Positions 36,939 through 49,140 of a DNA stretch of 64,000 nucleotides are shown piece by piece. The stretch is from Chaetorhynchus papuensis (Eukaryota > Chordata > Aves > Passeriformes > Rhipiduridae): contig VWYX01000929.1 in the NCBI GenBank assembly GCA_013396525.1, forward strand, positions 265,825-329,824, in the 5' to 3' direction. The translations under genes were made by a program, and so were the position numbers. The notes under the pieces were generated by a model, which was given only the letters and a program-made list of their open reading frames with translations, had not been told where the DNA came from and ran no database searches. Each line of letters opens with the position of its first letter. The first letter of the stretch is position 1.

Positions 36939-37428
36939 CTTCAACTTAAATGTCACCTGTAAAAACAAGAAGAGTCCAGATAAGTCTTCATTACTCTTAT
37001 TTTTAAACAAAATACTTCAGAGAATGTTTCAATTGCAAGCAAAGGAACAAAAATCAATCTAACCAAAGCTTGCTCTAAACAAGGCACTTCTCTCCTCAGG
37101 AAAGGTGTAACTGGAGGAATGGGACTGACACAATGGTGCTCAGAAAATGCAGAGCCAGATTTAATCAGTCACTATGAGTGCTGGAGACATTTAAATTCAG
37201 CCTGTTAACACCTAAGAATTGGGCAAAGTTTGCACTGATAAAGCCACTCCCCAGACTTCCTGATAAGTGAGAATTGCTCTGATAAACCCAAAGTGAACAG
37301 AAAACCCCCTCAAGTGGAACAGACTGTACTTGAACTGCCAAAGCCAACACCCAGACAGCAGCACAGGGTACTCAGCACTTTCCTGCCGACTCTCCTGCGA
37401 TGTATTTCCCTCTCCCACCCCCATTTAC

Positions 37429-37633
37429 CTCTCAGTGGTCTTCTCCGATTCCACACTCTCCAATTCTTGCCCCCTTTCTTGCTTCCAAGCCTGAAAGAAC
37501 AGGTGCTGCCTTGTGCTGGACTCCTTCCTTTGGCTGGGAATAGAAGTTTTCATGGGCTGATCTGCTGTCTTCAGCCAGGGAGCCGAGCCCAACATCGGAT
37601 TCTCGGCACAGAAGCTCCAAGGGAGAAGTCCTG
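37429..37633 (-). other. PNRC2 5' UTR exon 2 with a 62-codon upstream ORF
   Basis: Bounded on the minus strand by a pyrimidine-rich acceptor ending TTTCTGCAGCAG (exon from 37633 or 37630) and a donor AG|GTAAAT with the exon end at 37429. It holds a complete reading frame from 37620 to 37432 whose stop lies 3 nt before the donor. Three-exon layout with coding in the last exon fits the mammalian PNRC2 gene as remembered. Transcript evidence was not available. Confidence 0.5.
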
Positions 37634-38399
37634 CTGCAGAAACGAGAAAGAAATTTGAGTTCAGATTAAGGAAACAATTGTTTCAATTTGGGGTGGAAAA
37701 AAAAGGCAAGCGGAAATAATTCAGAGAATTCAGTCAGCTGTGTCTCCTTGTTTGTTAAAAATGACAACATGCTACAAACAAAACCCCAAAACCTCACCCT
37801 AAAAGACACAGCATTATTTGTTTTCTCTACTTATATGAAGTTTACCATCAGACTTAGCATTTCCCAAGCAACAACTTTTTTCTCATGCTCTGTCTTAAAA
37901 AGCATTTTAATAGGCAATCAAGAACTTCATCCCTTTGGTTTTAGTAGGGAAAAAGTAAAATACAATGGAAAATATTTTGGGAACTGGGTCCAATACAGGA
38001 ACTAACCACAGTGTTCAAACCCTTCCCCAGCCATCGCAGAGCTCTATTTGTCATCTGTCAGCTATTTCTTTCACCTTCGTTACCCAAGTAATTCCTTAAT
38101 AACTCTTACGCCAATTTCCTGTTTTGCTCATGGCTCGTCTTTTCCTGGGGTCTCTAAGATTTTAACCCTGACGCACTCCAATCTGTTCAGCTCCTCTCAC
38201 TCTCCAAACTCAGAAGCCCCCTGCCCATCCCTCCCGCAGCTCCAGAGGAGCCGCCCCTCTCCATTTCCAGCTTCCGCCTTGTTTGGCCTGAAACCAAAAG
38301 CCCAAATAGCATCACCGGCCCCGGGTCAGCTGCCGCCTGCTCCCGTCGACCGGAGCTTTTTCGCCTCCGAACTTTCTCCTTTCTTCTGTCCCCGACACC

Positions 38400-38960
38400 C
38401 AGGGGGAGCCGGGAACCCCCCGTCCCCAACAACGGAGCACAACATGGCGGCGGCTGCGCCCGGCCCTTCCCGCACCGCTCCGCCCTTACCGACTTCTGTC
38501 CGCCCCGCTCGCCCACAAGCACGGACACACACGCGGCCCTTCAGGAACCGACTCCGCGCTGCTCCGCCGTCACCGTCCGACCCCCGCCCTCAGAGCCCCC
38601 TCCGCTCCGCACCGCCCCTCGCTCTCCCTCACAAAATGGCGGCCGCGTCCTGCGCCGTTTAACACCCTCGCCCGCCTCCCCCCCTCCCCAGGGCCGCGCG
38701 GCCGCAGCCAATGGGAGCGCGCCGCTCGCCCGCTCCGCCAATGGGAGCGAAGCCCCGCCTGTTGCCGGGCGGGCGCGGGGCAGAGCGGCCGCGGCGCGCG
38801 GGCGGGCGGGGCCGCCATTTGAATCCCCTCACGAAGGGCAGCGCGGGAGCGGCCGCCGCTCTTTGTCCCGCCCGGCCCGGCCCCGCCGCCGGGCACCGCC
38901 CGCAGCTCCCCCGGCCCCTCTCCGCAGCCCCCCGGACACGCTGCCAGCCCCGCCCCGCCC
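38400..38960 (-). promoter_or_regulatory. PNRC2 CpG-island promoter with paired CCAAT boxes
   Basis: CpG-rich block with CCAATGGGAGCG at 38708 and again at 38738, exactly 30 bp apart (NF-Y sites), and YY1-like AAAATGGCGGC at 38633-38643 and AACATGGCGGC near 38442. A minus-strand donor GTAAGG (38484-38489) marks the end of a probable first exon, so transcription toward PNRC2 likely begins near 38640. Confidence 0.7.
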
Positions 38961-38965
38961 GAGAA

Positions 38966-39076
38966 TTAGCACAACAACAACAACAAAAAAAAAAAAAAAA
39001 GGGGGAACGCCCCTGCCAGCTGCTGCTGGGGGCTTCAAAGAGGTGAAATAATTACCAAAAAAAAAAAAAAAAAAAA
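38966..39076 (+). repeat. (CAA)n and poly(A) tracts
   Basis: CAACAACAACAA followed by about 17 A at the edge of the PNRC2 island, and a second A run of about 18 at 39057. They look like simple-sequence tracts; no SINE body was recognised between them. Confidence 0.6.
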
Positions 39077-42000
39077 CAGAAAGAAAAATGCACAAAACAC
39101 CCGGCTGTGCTAGAGGCGTCGAGAGAGGGGATTCAGGGAACAAAGAGTAAAATCCAGCCCCCCAGAGGTCCCCGCAGCGTTCTGATGTCAAATGGAGGGT
39201 CCTGGGTTTGTTGAGCCCGTTCCCCATCCCTGCATTTAGTTAAACTATTTAATGTTTAAATTTAAAGTATTAAAAATGACGTGGAGGGATGTTTCAGGTG
39301 AAAATACAGGGAAAAGCTTCCCCTGGTTTAAACCAACACTGTGGGTACGCAGAGCCTGTGGCAGTGCCTGCAGTTTGTGATTATATTCAAATTCTATTAT
39401 TTTTCCTCAAAGGATCATTTTGAAGAAAAAACCCACAAGATTTGGCCTTTACCATGCGTAGGATGAATGAAAATTAGGTATACATAAGAAATTTGCACAC
39501 GTGAGAGTGTACTGAGGGGCCTGTGGAGCGCTGTACACCACATTAAAGGCCAAAAAAAGGAAGTTTCAAAGAAAATGGAAAAGAACGAGTTCAGTTCCAA
39601 CCCCACCAAGTCAGGGCAGTACTTAAACACAACACATGAACATTCGGTGTTTTTATTTTGAGGTACAGACCCTGGGTTCATTGAGTTGCCCTGTATTTTT
39701 TGCTACAGAAGGGAAAAACTATGTATTCCTGCTTTATCCCTGAAACATCTAAAACAAAACTGTTTCCTTACTGATGTGGTGTTACAGGGCTGTGACCCAT
39801 TCCAGGAAAAGGTAAAGACTCCGAAAAGAAGTTTGTAATTCATCATGCAGTTATTAAAAAAGCCAGCATATGTTTTAACACACAAGATGTGTGGACATAC
39901 CCAAGCCCAGACCTTTGTTCCTATTCTTTATTGCGTGTTTGCACAAAGCAAGCAGAAATTAATTTGTTTTCCTCACTTTGCTTTGGATTTCTTGGCACAA
40001 TGTTATGGCTGAGGTCCTTACAGCAGCTTTTTGTCTTTAGATGGAAGACAGCAGTATCTGCTGTAAGCCTTCAAATTCCACTCATTAATAAACAACTCTC
40101 CTATAACGCACATCAGCAGATTTTTTGCTTTGTTTCTATCTCTAGTGTGTTTGTTTCTGCTAAAGCACAATCTCACCCCAGTTGTGTGGATGTTTGCAAG
40201 CCAGGACATGTCCGTGGGATTAAGAAATAGCATTTTGCAGGCTGCAAATGTGCTCTCTTGTCTGGGGAGCACAACAGCGTGTACTTTCCAGTTCAGATCA
40301 AGGATGACACAAGGTCTGCCTGTTTTTCCTCACTATCTTTGAGATAATTGGAAAAACACCTTGTCTTTCGGAGCTGGTTTTGGGGTCAGGCTGACACATT
40401 TAGCCTGGGGGAGCAGGAAACGTCAGCGATAAGCCAGTCCTGTATTTGTGCAGGAACTGTTCCACTGAAACAAGTTGAGTCATTTGGAGGCCGAGCAGGA
40501 ACACGAGGGCTCTTCTATTGTGCAAGCGTCTGCTCTGTCTGGATTATTCCACTTCCTCCAGGTAGCCCAGAGATGACTGCAATAAATCCCGGCTTTCCTC
40601 ATGCTCCCAGGGAGCTGCGTTACCCAAATCCTCCTCGGCTCCCCACCGTGCTTCTGCTGCACCTCAAGCTTTTCCCCAGCCACCTTTACATCTCACTCAG
40701 CACCTCCACTCCCTCCCACAGCAAACGCTAATCCAGCCCAGGGAAGCAGCTCCATCTGCGCTGGCACTGCCACAACCAGCAAGTCCCAGTGGAGACAAAG
40801 CCTCCAGAGCTTCATTAGCCCCAAATTGAGCTGCTTCCAGCTGTGGCTGAGATGGATCTCACCACACGCGTGCTGCTGCCGGAGTGTTTCAGTGGAACTG
40901 CTCGCCATGGATGCTGCAGGAAGTCGGCAGCACGGGTGACTCATTTGTTAAATCAATAGTGAACCATTGCCCCAGTTTTATTTCGCAGTGACGAGTTTCC
41001 GGCAGTGGGTGACTTTCAGTAAACCCAAGATGTTTACTTTTTGTGGCTCCGAGAGCCCCATGACACACTTGAAACTCGTTGGATGTTTCCGCCTGAGCCA
41101 AACATTAACCAGATTGTTAATCTAAGTTTCCTCATGAGGGAAACGTGTGACCTTGTGTTTTCTTTAAAATCTGCCTGAAAGCACTGGGTGTACAGTAATG
41201 TTTAGAATATCCTTTATTCTGCCTGGCAGAGCACCCGTGTTCATCAAATAAAGCTCAGGAAATTCACAGCAGTGAGCTACGGGAACTAAGCAGGAATTTG
41301 AGCCTCTGCAGGGTAAACAGAGAAGAGGCTCAAGAACCCAAACAATGCAATAAAACTACGCACTTTAATCGCTTAAATCTCCTTATAAGTATATTGATAA
41401 AAGCTGTAGACATGAATTAAGTTGGTGTCCACCAGTACCTGAGTTACATCAGCTCCAGCACTCGAGTTCCCTTCTCTGCACTGCTCATGAGTGGGAGATC
41501 ACATCCACCACTGCGTTTGTGTGTGTAGGTGTGCACAGCACCCAGCAAGCAGCACCAGGAGTAAAACCACCCCGGACACCAACAGATCAGTTATCCAAAC
41601 CCTGACCCCGAGGGCCCGGGGGGGTTTAAAGGGCTTGTGCTGAAGCAGCTTTGTCACAGCTGACAGCCCTGCTCTGGAAAACACATCCGGGCACGACTCC
41701 CGGGTCACACCCTGTTTTCTGCCTCAACAGCTCCCCGTTCAAACCCAGAGCGGATCTGAGTCACAGAACCCTGCAGGAACCTTCTGCCCATTTAAATCAA
41801 TATGCCTGGTTCACGTCCTATCAACAGGGAAGACATTTCCAGCTGAACCTTCCTCCTTCCACAAGAGCAGCAGAGGTGTTTCTGCAGCAGGTCAGGGCAC
41901 GGGAGACTCCCTTGGACAAGCCCTGCTTGCTCACAAGAGCTGTGCTAGACACGGCAGTACATCTGGGCTTCTTTTCCGAGCATTTTCTCTCGGAGGGCAG

Positions 42001-44394
42001 CAGAGTCACTCACCGTGGCTCTCTGACTCACACCTTATCAAGGTGAGCAGTGCCCCCACCCAGATTTCAGATTCAGACCGGCAAACACAACAGTCAGAGA
42101 AAGAGAAGCAAATCCCTGTCCTCGCACAGAGCCCAGACGCCCTTGCTGCAGGGGCTGGTGTCTGGGTGTGCCATCACACGCTCTGTGTCCCAACACAGCC
42201 CCAGGGCCCTTCGCTCTCCTCTGGAGACAGAGACATCACTGCTGAGCAACTCCAGGCTCACAGTCCCTTTCCCCACTGCCTGCACAGCGTTTCTTTGACC
42301 CTAGGTATGGGGGTGTTCCCAAAGTCAGTCCCAACTGGATTGACTGCGGCTGATGCCAGGGGGAAAAATCCAAGCTGAACAAAAAGAAAAGCTTTACATT
42401 ACAGGAATCAGCTATAATGGTTTTCCTTTAGTCTGGCAGGACAATTTTTGCTACAAATCAGAGTCAAAAGCTTCTAACTATGCTGCAATAATAGTATTTC
42501 TTTCCTGTAACACACATCCCTGTGACACAACAGCTCTCTCTGCAGACAGAGGAAACTTGGGTCCATATTTCACAGGACGCTGCTGGACGTGAAGCTGTGT
42601 CAGAGCAGGGAATAATTTGGGGCTGGGCGCTGCTTTTGGAACTCGGGACCGATATAAAGTATCTTTCTGATTTACAGTCTCCTACCTGTTCCTGCAAAGT
42701 AAAATTTCTCAGTTCCCGAATGGAAGAATTAGGGAACCCCCTTTTCCCGGCCGGGGGCCAGGAGGAAGCGCTGAGTTCCCAGTTCTGCCTCTTTCTCAAG
42801 CTTCCCCCGGCCGCTGTCCCCGCGAGTGCCGCGGATGCCCCTGGAGAGGGCACCCGAGCATCGCTGAGCTCCGGCGGCTGCCGGGAGAGCCCCGAGCCGC
42901 AAACCGGGGTAAAGGGGAAGGAGGCAGAGCAGGATTTGGAGAGCACGGGGATTCCACCGAATGAGGGAACTGGGATCCCAGCAGGAGGGAAAGTTGAGTT
43001 CCCAGCTGGAGAATGGGGACGCTGGTGCTGGGATAGGGCTGTGGGGTGGCTCTGTGGATGGCAGAGCGGGGTAAGGTGCATCCCAGGGCTAAGGATCACG
43101 TCTTTCCTTTGCTTCCGAGGCTCCCCCCTACAGCTTGTATGGTCTATATCCAACCATAATGTGGCCGATTCCTTTGGGATTTGGGGCGAACTTGCGTCTC
43201 CCCCCTGACACGGTGATGTTGTCCCTGGTGTCACCCGGCAGCTGTCTGTCCCTGCTTCTCAGCAGCACCAGCACAACCCAGCCCCGGACAGCTGCTGCCC
43301 AGCCGACGGGGGAAGGGGTTACTGGAGGAAGGATGGATGACAACAGGTACAGCACCGACCACAGCCTCAGCAGCCCTGAGTCCTTCCTGACCACGGGGAT
43401 TGTGTAACCTTAAGCCATTTCCCTTCCATTGCAGAGAGAAAATCACCCTGTTCCCCTGGCATTAGCTGGCCCTGTGTACAGAGAAATTCAGGGGCACAGG
43501 TGAGGTTCGTGCTGCTCATGGAGCTGCAGGCACAGACAGCAGATTTCTGAGCTTGCCCTTAGACCTGAGCACAGGCAGGTACATCCAGATCTTTCCACAT
43601 CTGCCTCCTAGATTTTTCCTCCCCATCTTTTTCCATATCCCCAGAGGAATCAGGAGGAGAACCTGAGTGTCTCTTGCCTCAAACAGTGCAGGTACATGGA
43701 GACACGAGAAGGGCTGGGAGGATTATTTCAGCGAGCTGGAGGGTTTGGGTGGCTGTAGATGTGGCACGAGCAGGCAGCAGAACACAACACCCAGAGGACA
43801 AGTGAGGAAGGAAAGAAAACCCGACACACGTTCTCCAAAAGAATGTGACAGAGAGCAAGGAAGCAGAGGAAGGATTCACACTGGTGGATTTCCAGCCCAG
43901 GGGAATAAACCAGAATGGTTCAACAAACCCAGATGAAACCAGAAGTGTCGTGAGAGGAGAGGGAAGCAGGCGCCGTCCGCAGCTGCACGAAGTGCCCTGA
44001 GAGCCAGAGGGATGGGAAGCCCCGGTGCATCTGTGGGGAGGTGAGTGGTTTGTGTTTGCTGTGCTTGCTGACCCACAGCATCCTGCAGCCCAGGGCCCTT
44101 TTTTCACACTGGAACACATCGACCCTGAGAGCCCTCGGTGCTCACACCAGGCAGGCTGGGGAGACTCTGCTGCGTGGGGAGATTCCCGGGATTAACTATC
44201 AGCTATTCGGGATCAACTGCAAGGCAACGTGTAACAGAGGGTGGGAAATTGGTTTCTAGGATGAATTCTTTCTTAAGGAGAAGGTGAAAGGTAAGTGCTT
44301 CGTAGCAGGCTGCGGGTTAACTCTTTACAGCTGATTTTGGGAATTGTTGGTGTTGGATCACTTCATCAGGAGCTGGAGTGACAGGACGAAGGGA

Positions 44395-44605
44395 ATGAGT
44401 TACAAGAAATTCCCTGTGAGGGTGGGGAGACCCTGGCACAGGGTGCCCAGAGGAGCTGTGGCTGCCCCTGGATCCCTGGCAGTGTCCAAGGCCAGGCTGG
44501 ATGGGGCTTGGAGCAGCCTGGGACAGCGGGAGGACGGAACTGGATGGGCTTTAAGGTCCCTTCCAACCCAAAGCAGTCCCAGATTCTCTGTGTCAGAGGT
44601 GTTTC
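44395..44605 (+). mobile_element. CR1 LINE 3'-end fragment
   Basis: Shows the CR1 series 'ttccctgtgagggtgggga', 'ccctggcacagggtgccca', 'gagctgtggctgcccctgga', 'caaggccaggctggatgggg' and the terminal 'aaggtcccttccaacccaaa'. Plus orientation and well preserved over about 200 bp. Confidence 0.9.
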
Positions 44606-46695
44606 CAAATGTCTCGTGGGGATGTGATGCTGAATTCAGTGTTTTGATGGTTTTGGTGGAGTGAGAGCAGCTGTTTTGCCCTGCTTTGTACCCAGACTGG
44701 CACTGGCAGCTGCTCTGCACCCACCCCATCCTGGGTTTCAAACACTGTCCCCTCAGGCAGTCACACATGGGCAAAGCTGGACTCTGATAATAAATAATCA
44801 AATAATCTTCAGGGTGACATTTGAGGCAGACAGGTTTTACACCAGGGAGGGAATTGCACTCCGTGTTATTTAATGTGGCCAGCAGGACCAACCAGGGTGA
44901 ACAGCTAATTCCAAAATAATGGAAAAACTTCTGCAACTAGAACAAGAAATCACATATAAACTAAAATGTTTGTAAAGCAAAAGATACTTTGCTTTTTCAG
45001 CAAGTGAAATTTGCAAGCATTGGTGACAATTTTTGCATAAATCACCGCACATGTTCATAGCAGGTGATCATTTAAGACATTTTCTTATATTGTAAAGCTC
45101 AAAACTCTCAGATATTCTGAACATGAAACAAGACCAGCACTTTCAGAGTGCTGCAGGCACAATGCACTGGCTGATTGCAGCAGGAAAATTTAATTTTACA
45201 TTATCTAAGGAACTGGTATGTAACTTTTTAATCAGCAGGATGCTGTGATGGCTCTGTGAACGCAGAACCCCTCCCAAGTGGAAGCAGGGATGGTGCTGCT
45301 GCGTGCGAGGCGCTGCGAGCCCGACAGCTGGAATCAATCGCAGCGAGGCGCTGAGAAGGAAAAGGACTTTTTCATTTGTAAATTTAATTTCCCCCGAAGC
45401 CAGTCGGAGTCATTAGGCTGGAGTGAGTGGGCTCGCAGCAGATCTAATGGGAAGAGAGGTTTCTCTGCTGCTCTGGGCAGACTTTGCAGTCAATGAGGCT
45501 GTATCAGGAATCTGTTGCATTCCCAAATATCTTACCTGGATTCTGTTCCTGATAACCCACTCCTCATTCATTCACTGTGTTGTTTCCTGGGGCTCTGCTC
45601 TTGTTGCCGGGGGAGTTCTCTATTGCAAGGACACTTCATTTTGGCAAAATATTCCCTACCCTGGGCCTTCCTGCTGGCAGGAGATGTTATGCTGTGATCA
45701 GAGAGTTAATCCTGTGCAGAAACCCAGGGAATCTCGGCTCAGCTGCTGCACTTCCAGGGAACCAATCCCTCTCTGCCACAGCCCCTCAGCTTAGTGGTGA
45801 GAGCTGGGCCAGGACAGGCAGTGCAGGAGTTATTTTAACATTTTTAAGCAGGTTCTCTCCCCAAGCAACAAAACATCAGGGATGGCATTTTGCTGCCTTC
45901 GCTCCCTTGCCTGGCGTTCAGTGGTTTCCAGGCTCCTAAGGATGTTAGTTGGATATTGCACAACTGCAGGTTTGAGGATTTACGATGGTCCTGGGAATGC
46001 TGGCTGCAGGTAATGGATGCCAAGGTGATGCTGGAGGCTGCTTAATGAAGACATGTCTTGGTTTGGATGCTGAGGTTTGCCTGGGGAGGTTTGGGTACTC
46101 CAGGCAGTTGCTGCTCCAGTGGTCCCTGGTGAGCCCAGCGATATGAAAAGTCCATCTGTCTGCTAAATCCATCTCTCTCCAGAGGGAGGGATGTTGTCAG
46201 GTTTAATAACAGCAGTTGGTAATTCCTGCTGCCTGTGTGGTGTTCCTGTGAAGGGCTGCAGGAAACGAGAGTGCTGGGATCCGAGGGCAACATCCCAGTC
46301 CCGTGCTGTTACCCCATGCCAGAGCCTGATGTAAGGGCAGAGCAGCTTGCTGCAACGCTCAGCCACATGTCAGCCCAAAATCCAGGACTCCTCCAGCCTG
46401 GAATGCCAAGAAATCCCAATCAGGATTGCCCTGCTCTGCCTGCAACATGCACTGAACTCCCTGCAGCCACCGATGTCCCAGCCCTGACAGGCAGCAGGAG
46501 TCAAATGTGGGGCTGGGGCTCTTCTGTCACCTCCTGGGCAGCATCTCAAGTCACTGGGGGTATTTTGCAACTCCTGAAACACAGAAGCAGTGATGAATGT
46601 CGGGGGAAATCAGGGGGGAAGGAAGTCCCCAAGCCGGGTGTAAAACACGTGCCACTGCTAAGATGCCGCAGACAGGGGTGTGTTGGGCAGTGCTG

Positions 46696-46739
46696 GCTGC
46701 TGTCACCTCCACAAGCAGCTGCTGTCACCTCCACAAGCA
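46696..46739 (+). repeat. 22-bp tandem duplication
   Basis: Two identical 22-bp units, each starting GCTGCTGTCACC and ending ACAAGCA, back to back, followed by GCTGCTGCC. Perfect identity suggests a recent or still slipping repeat. Confidence 0.85.
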
Positions 46740-47579
46740 GCTGCTGCCTTGGCTGAATTTCACACAGCAGGCAGAGGAAGCACACAGGGAGGATGACAGG
46801 TGGCTGGAACCCACAGCCCAGCCCCTGCTCTGCTTCCCAGGGAGCTGTGGCTGTCACGCACCCTGGGCACGGCTCGTGTGTTTTGGACGTTTCCTCTTTC
46901 ACAAGAGAGCCGAGGGGAGGGAGAGACAGTGACTTGTTTGTTCTGTGGGAAAGGGAACGCTGTCAGCTCAGAGCTTTCCTCCAGCAGAGGGAACTCATGG
47001 TCCCATTGCCTGGATGAGGGGTCCTGGAAGCTTTTGGGAAGGGGGGTCCTGTTCCATGGGTTTGGACACCACATTTTGCTGAAATTCAGGCAGGTTTAGT
47101 GTATCCCACAGCTGCCTCTTCACCTCTTCTCTAACCCAGCCCAGGATGACCTTGTTCCCTGAAATCCAAGGCAGCACAATTTGGTTTAATGACCACTGTA
47201 ATCCACAGAAAGAATGGAAGAAAGTAACAGGCCCAGCATTTGTACACTTCTCGGCGTTGCTGCTTCCCTCTTGTGGTGAGGAACCAGCCTGGGAGATCTG
47301 GTGCAGCCTGGGCTGTGGTAAATGGGTCTCAGCCAAACAACCAGCAGGACAAAGCGTGAGAAAGCGTGGAAGTCGGCTCCAGCATCTGGGCTGTGGACCT
47401 CAGAGCAGGTCTCTGTGGGCTGATCTCATTTTGCTTGCTTCCCTCTAAAGGGAGGGAAGTGTCTGTGTTGAATTTATTGCTTGTTAAGTCCTCTTCACCT
47501 CCACCTTTTTCAGAGCATCCGAAGAAGTGCGGAAGGAAGCAGAAGGCTCTCTGTGAGCTCCTAGCTCCAGGTAACCACC

Positions 47580-48629
47580 ATGGATACCTGTAGGATACCT
47601 GAAAACGCCTCCAAGTGCAGCGGGAACACCATGGAGTGCTTCATGGTGCTCAGCACGCAGGCACAGAAGATAAGCATTGGCATCCTGTGCGGCCTCTTTG
47701 GGACAATGTGCATTTTTGAGAACTCCTTGGTGCTCTACCTGATTTTCTCTTCCCCCGGGATCAGGAAAAAGCCTTCCTACCTCTTCATCGGCAGCCTGGC
47801 CCTGGCTGACATCCTGGCCAGCATCATCTTCGTCTGCAGTTTCGTCAACTTCCACGTGTTTAACAAAGCCGGATTCTCCAAGGAGGTGTTCCTGCTGCAG
47901 CTGGGAGGGGTGAACACGTCCTTCTCCGCCTCCCTCAGCAGCCTGCTGCTCACAGCCCTGGACCGCTACATCTCCATCAGCCGGCCCTCGGAGTACAAGC
48001 TCCTGATGACCAGGAAAAGAGCCTGGGCAGCGCTGGGAGTGCTCTGGGTGAGCTGCGCCACCATCGCTTACCTGCCCCTGCTGGGCTGGAACTGCTGCGT
48101 GCTGGATTCCGCCTGCTCCGAGCTGTTCCCCTTCGTGGACGACAATTACCTGTCGGGCTGGGTCTGCTTCACCGTGGTCCTGCTGGGCTGCATCGTCTAC
48201 GCCTACGCCCACGTGCTCTGGAGGGCTCGTCAGCACGTGGCCTACATGGAGAAGCACCAGGCACAGGCAGGGAAGCAAAACGCCCGGATGAGGATGGACG
48301 TGATGCTGGCCAAGACCCTCGTCATGGTGCTGGCTGTCCTCACGCTCTGCTGGTCGCCCGTCCTCGCGCTCATGATCTACAGCATCTTCGCCAGGCTGAG
48401 CGACCGCCTGCGCAAGGTGTTCGCCTTCTGCAGCACCCTCTGCCTGCTCAACTCCATGGTGAACCCCGTCATTTACGCCCTGCGGAGCAAGGAGCTGCTC
48501 TCCTCCCTGAGGAGGGTGTTCTCCCACTTCAGGAGGCAGCTGAAGGCCTCTGAGGAGAGCCCAGAAGCAGAGAGCACCCACAAGTCCTCCGTGATAGAGA
48601 CCGTCTGCGAGGACACGCACGCAATGTAG
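47580..48629 (+). CDS. CNR2: Cannabinoid receptor 2
   Basis: Class A G-protein-coupled receptor for endocannabinoids, mainly on immune cells in mammals. One uninterrupted coding exon, 349 aa (human 360). Seven hydrophobic segments are visible. Family marks: N-glycosylation sequon at Asn9, TM1/2 joined by RKKPSYLFIGSLALAD (near identical to human CB2), DRY in ALDRYISI, the extracellular loop with GWNCC and CSELFP, CWSP in TM6 and SMVNPVIYALRS in TM7. The C-terminal tail is Ser/Glu-rich and differs from mammals. The exon begins after an acceptor at 47513 and the start has an ACCACCATGG Kozak context. CB2 rather than CB1 is supported by the short N terminus and by synteny with PNRC2 and FUCA1. 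Confidence 0.96.
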   Translation: MDTCRIPENASKCSGNTMECFMVLSTQAQKISIGILCGLFGTMCIFENSLVLYLIFSSPGIRKKPSYLFIGSLALADILASIIFVCSFVNFHVFNKAGFSKEVFLLQLGGVNTSFSASLSSLLLTALDRYISISRPSEYKLLMTRKRAWAALGVLWVSCATIAYLPLLGWNCCVLDSACSELFPFVDDNYLSGWVCFTVVLLGCIVYAYAHVLWRARQHVAYMEKHQAQAGKQNARMRMDVMLAKTLVMVLAVLTLCWSPVLALMIYSIFARLSDRLRKVFAFCSTLCLLNSMVNPVIYALRSKELLSSLRRVFSHFRRQLKASEESPEAESTHKSSVIETVCEDTHAM

Positions 48630-48809
48630 GGAGGCACCTGGGGGAAATCCGTGCCCTCGAGCTGGAAGGAACAGCCTGGATCACTTTTCTTGTTCTTTTC
48701 TCTTCTGATGGGAACTTAGGGATGACCTGCGATATGGAGACAGCTCCTGCTGATGTCACCCTTCGATGCTGGGACATAAAGTGCACAGGCTTTGCTCTCA
48801 GGCACAGGC

Positions 48810-48912
48810 TGGGATTGTTGGGGTGTCCTCTGCAGGGACAGGAGTTGGACTGGATGATCCTTGTGGGTCCCCTCCAACTCAGGATATTCCATGATACTGT
48901 GATTCTATAACC
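48810..48912 (+). mobile_element. CR1 LINE 3'-end fragment
   Basis: Contains 'gttggactggatgatcctt', 'ccctccaactcaggatattc' and the terminal ATTC-type microsatellite 'gatactgtgattctataa'. Plus orientation, just downstream of CNR2. Confidence 0.9.
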
Positions 48913-49140
48913 TCCCACCAGGGGAGGCTCAGGTTGGACAGCAGCAGGAATTTCCCCATGGAAAGGGTGCTCAGGCTTTGGCAGGGGCTGCCCAGGGAGG
49001 TTTGGAGTCCCCATCCCTGGAGGTGTCCAAGGAGTTCCTGGATGTGGCACTCAGTGCTCTGGGCTGGGGACAAGGTGGGGATTGGGCACAGCTTGGACTC
49101 AGTCTGGGAGGGCTTTTCCAACCTCCATGGAACGTTCCCA
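48913..49140 (+). mobile_element. Second CR1 LINE fragment in tandem
   Basis: Begins directly after the previous CR1 tail with 'ggggaggctcaggttggaca', then 'ggggctgcccagggaggtt', 'ccatccctggaggtgtccaa' and a decayed end near 'ttttccaacctccatgg'. Same orientation as its neighbour. Confidence 0.85.

Larger units (their letters stand above)
39080..47513. other. PNRC2-CNR2 intergenic region / possible CNR2 5' UTR introns
   Basis: More than 8 kb with no recognised protein. It is AT-rich to about 41.4 kb, then GC-richer, with a CpG-enriched patch at 42,750-43,000 that could be a promoter or enhancer. A CR1 fragment lies at 44.4 kb and a 22-bp tandem duplication at 46.7 kb. CNR2 genes usually have non-coding upstream exons; a 3' splice site just before the CNR2 coding exon (AG at 47512-47513) implies at least one here, but it could not be placed. 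Confidence 0.5.

Noticed and set aside
36939..37010. 24-residue N-terminal extension of PNRC2
   Set aside because: The segment crosses a clear minus-strand 3' splice site (exon begins at 36956), and family proteins start at MGGGERYN.
38048..38662. 204-codon plus frame at the PNRC2 promoter
   Set aside because: Pro/Ser/Arg-rich translation of the CpG island, opposite to the gene, with no family match and no supporting signals.
47484..48620. 378-codon open frame antisense to CNR2
   Set aside because: It mirrors the GC-rich CNR2 coding exon. The His/Glu/Gln-rich translation is what antisense of a hydrophobic receptor gives, and no splice or promoter signal supports it.
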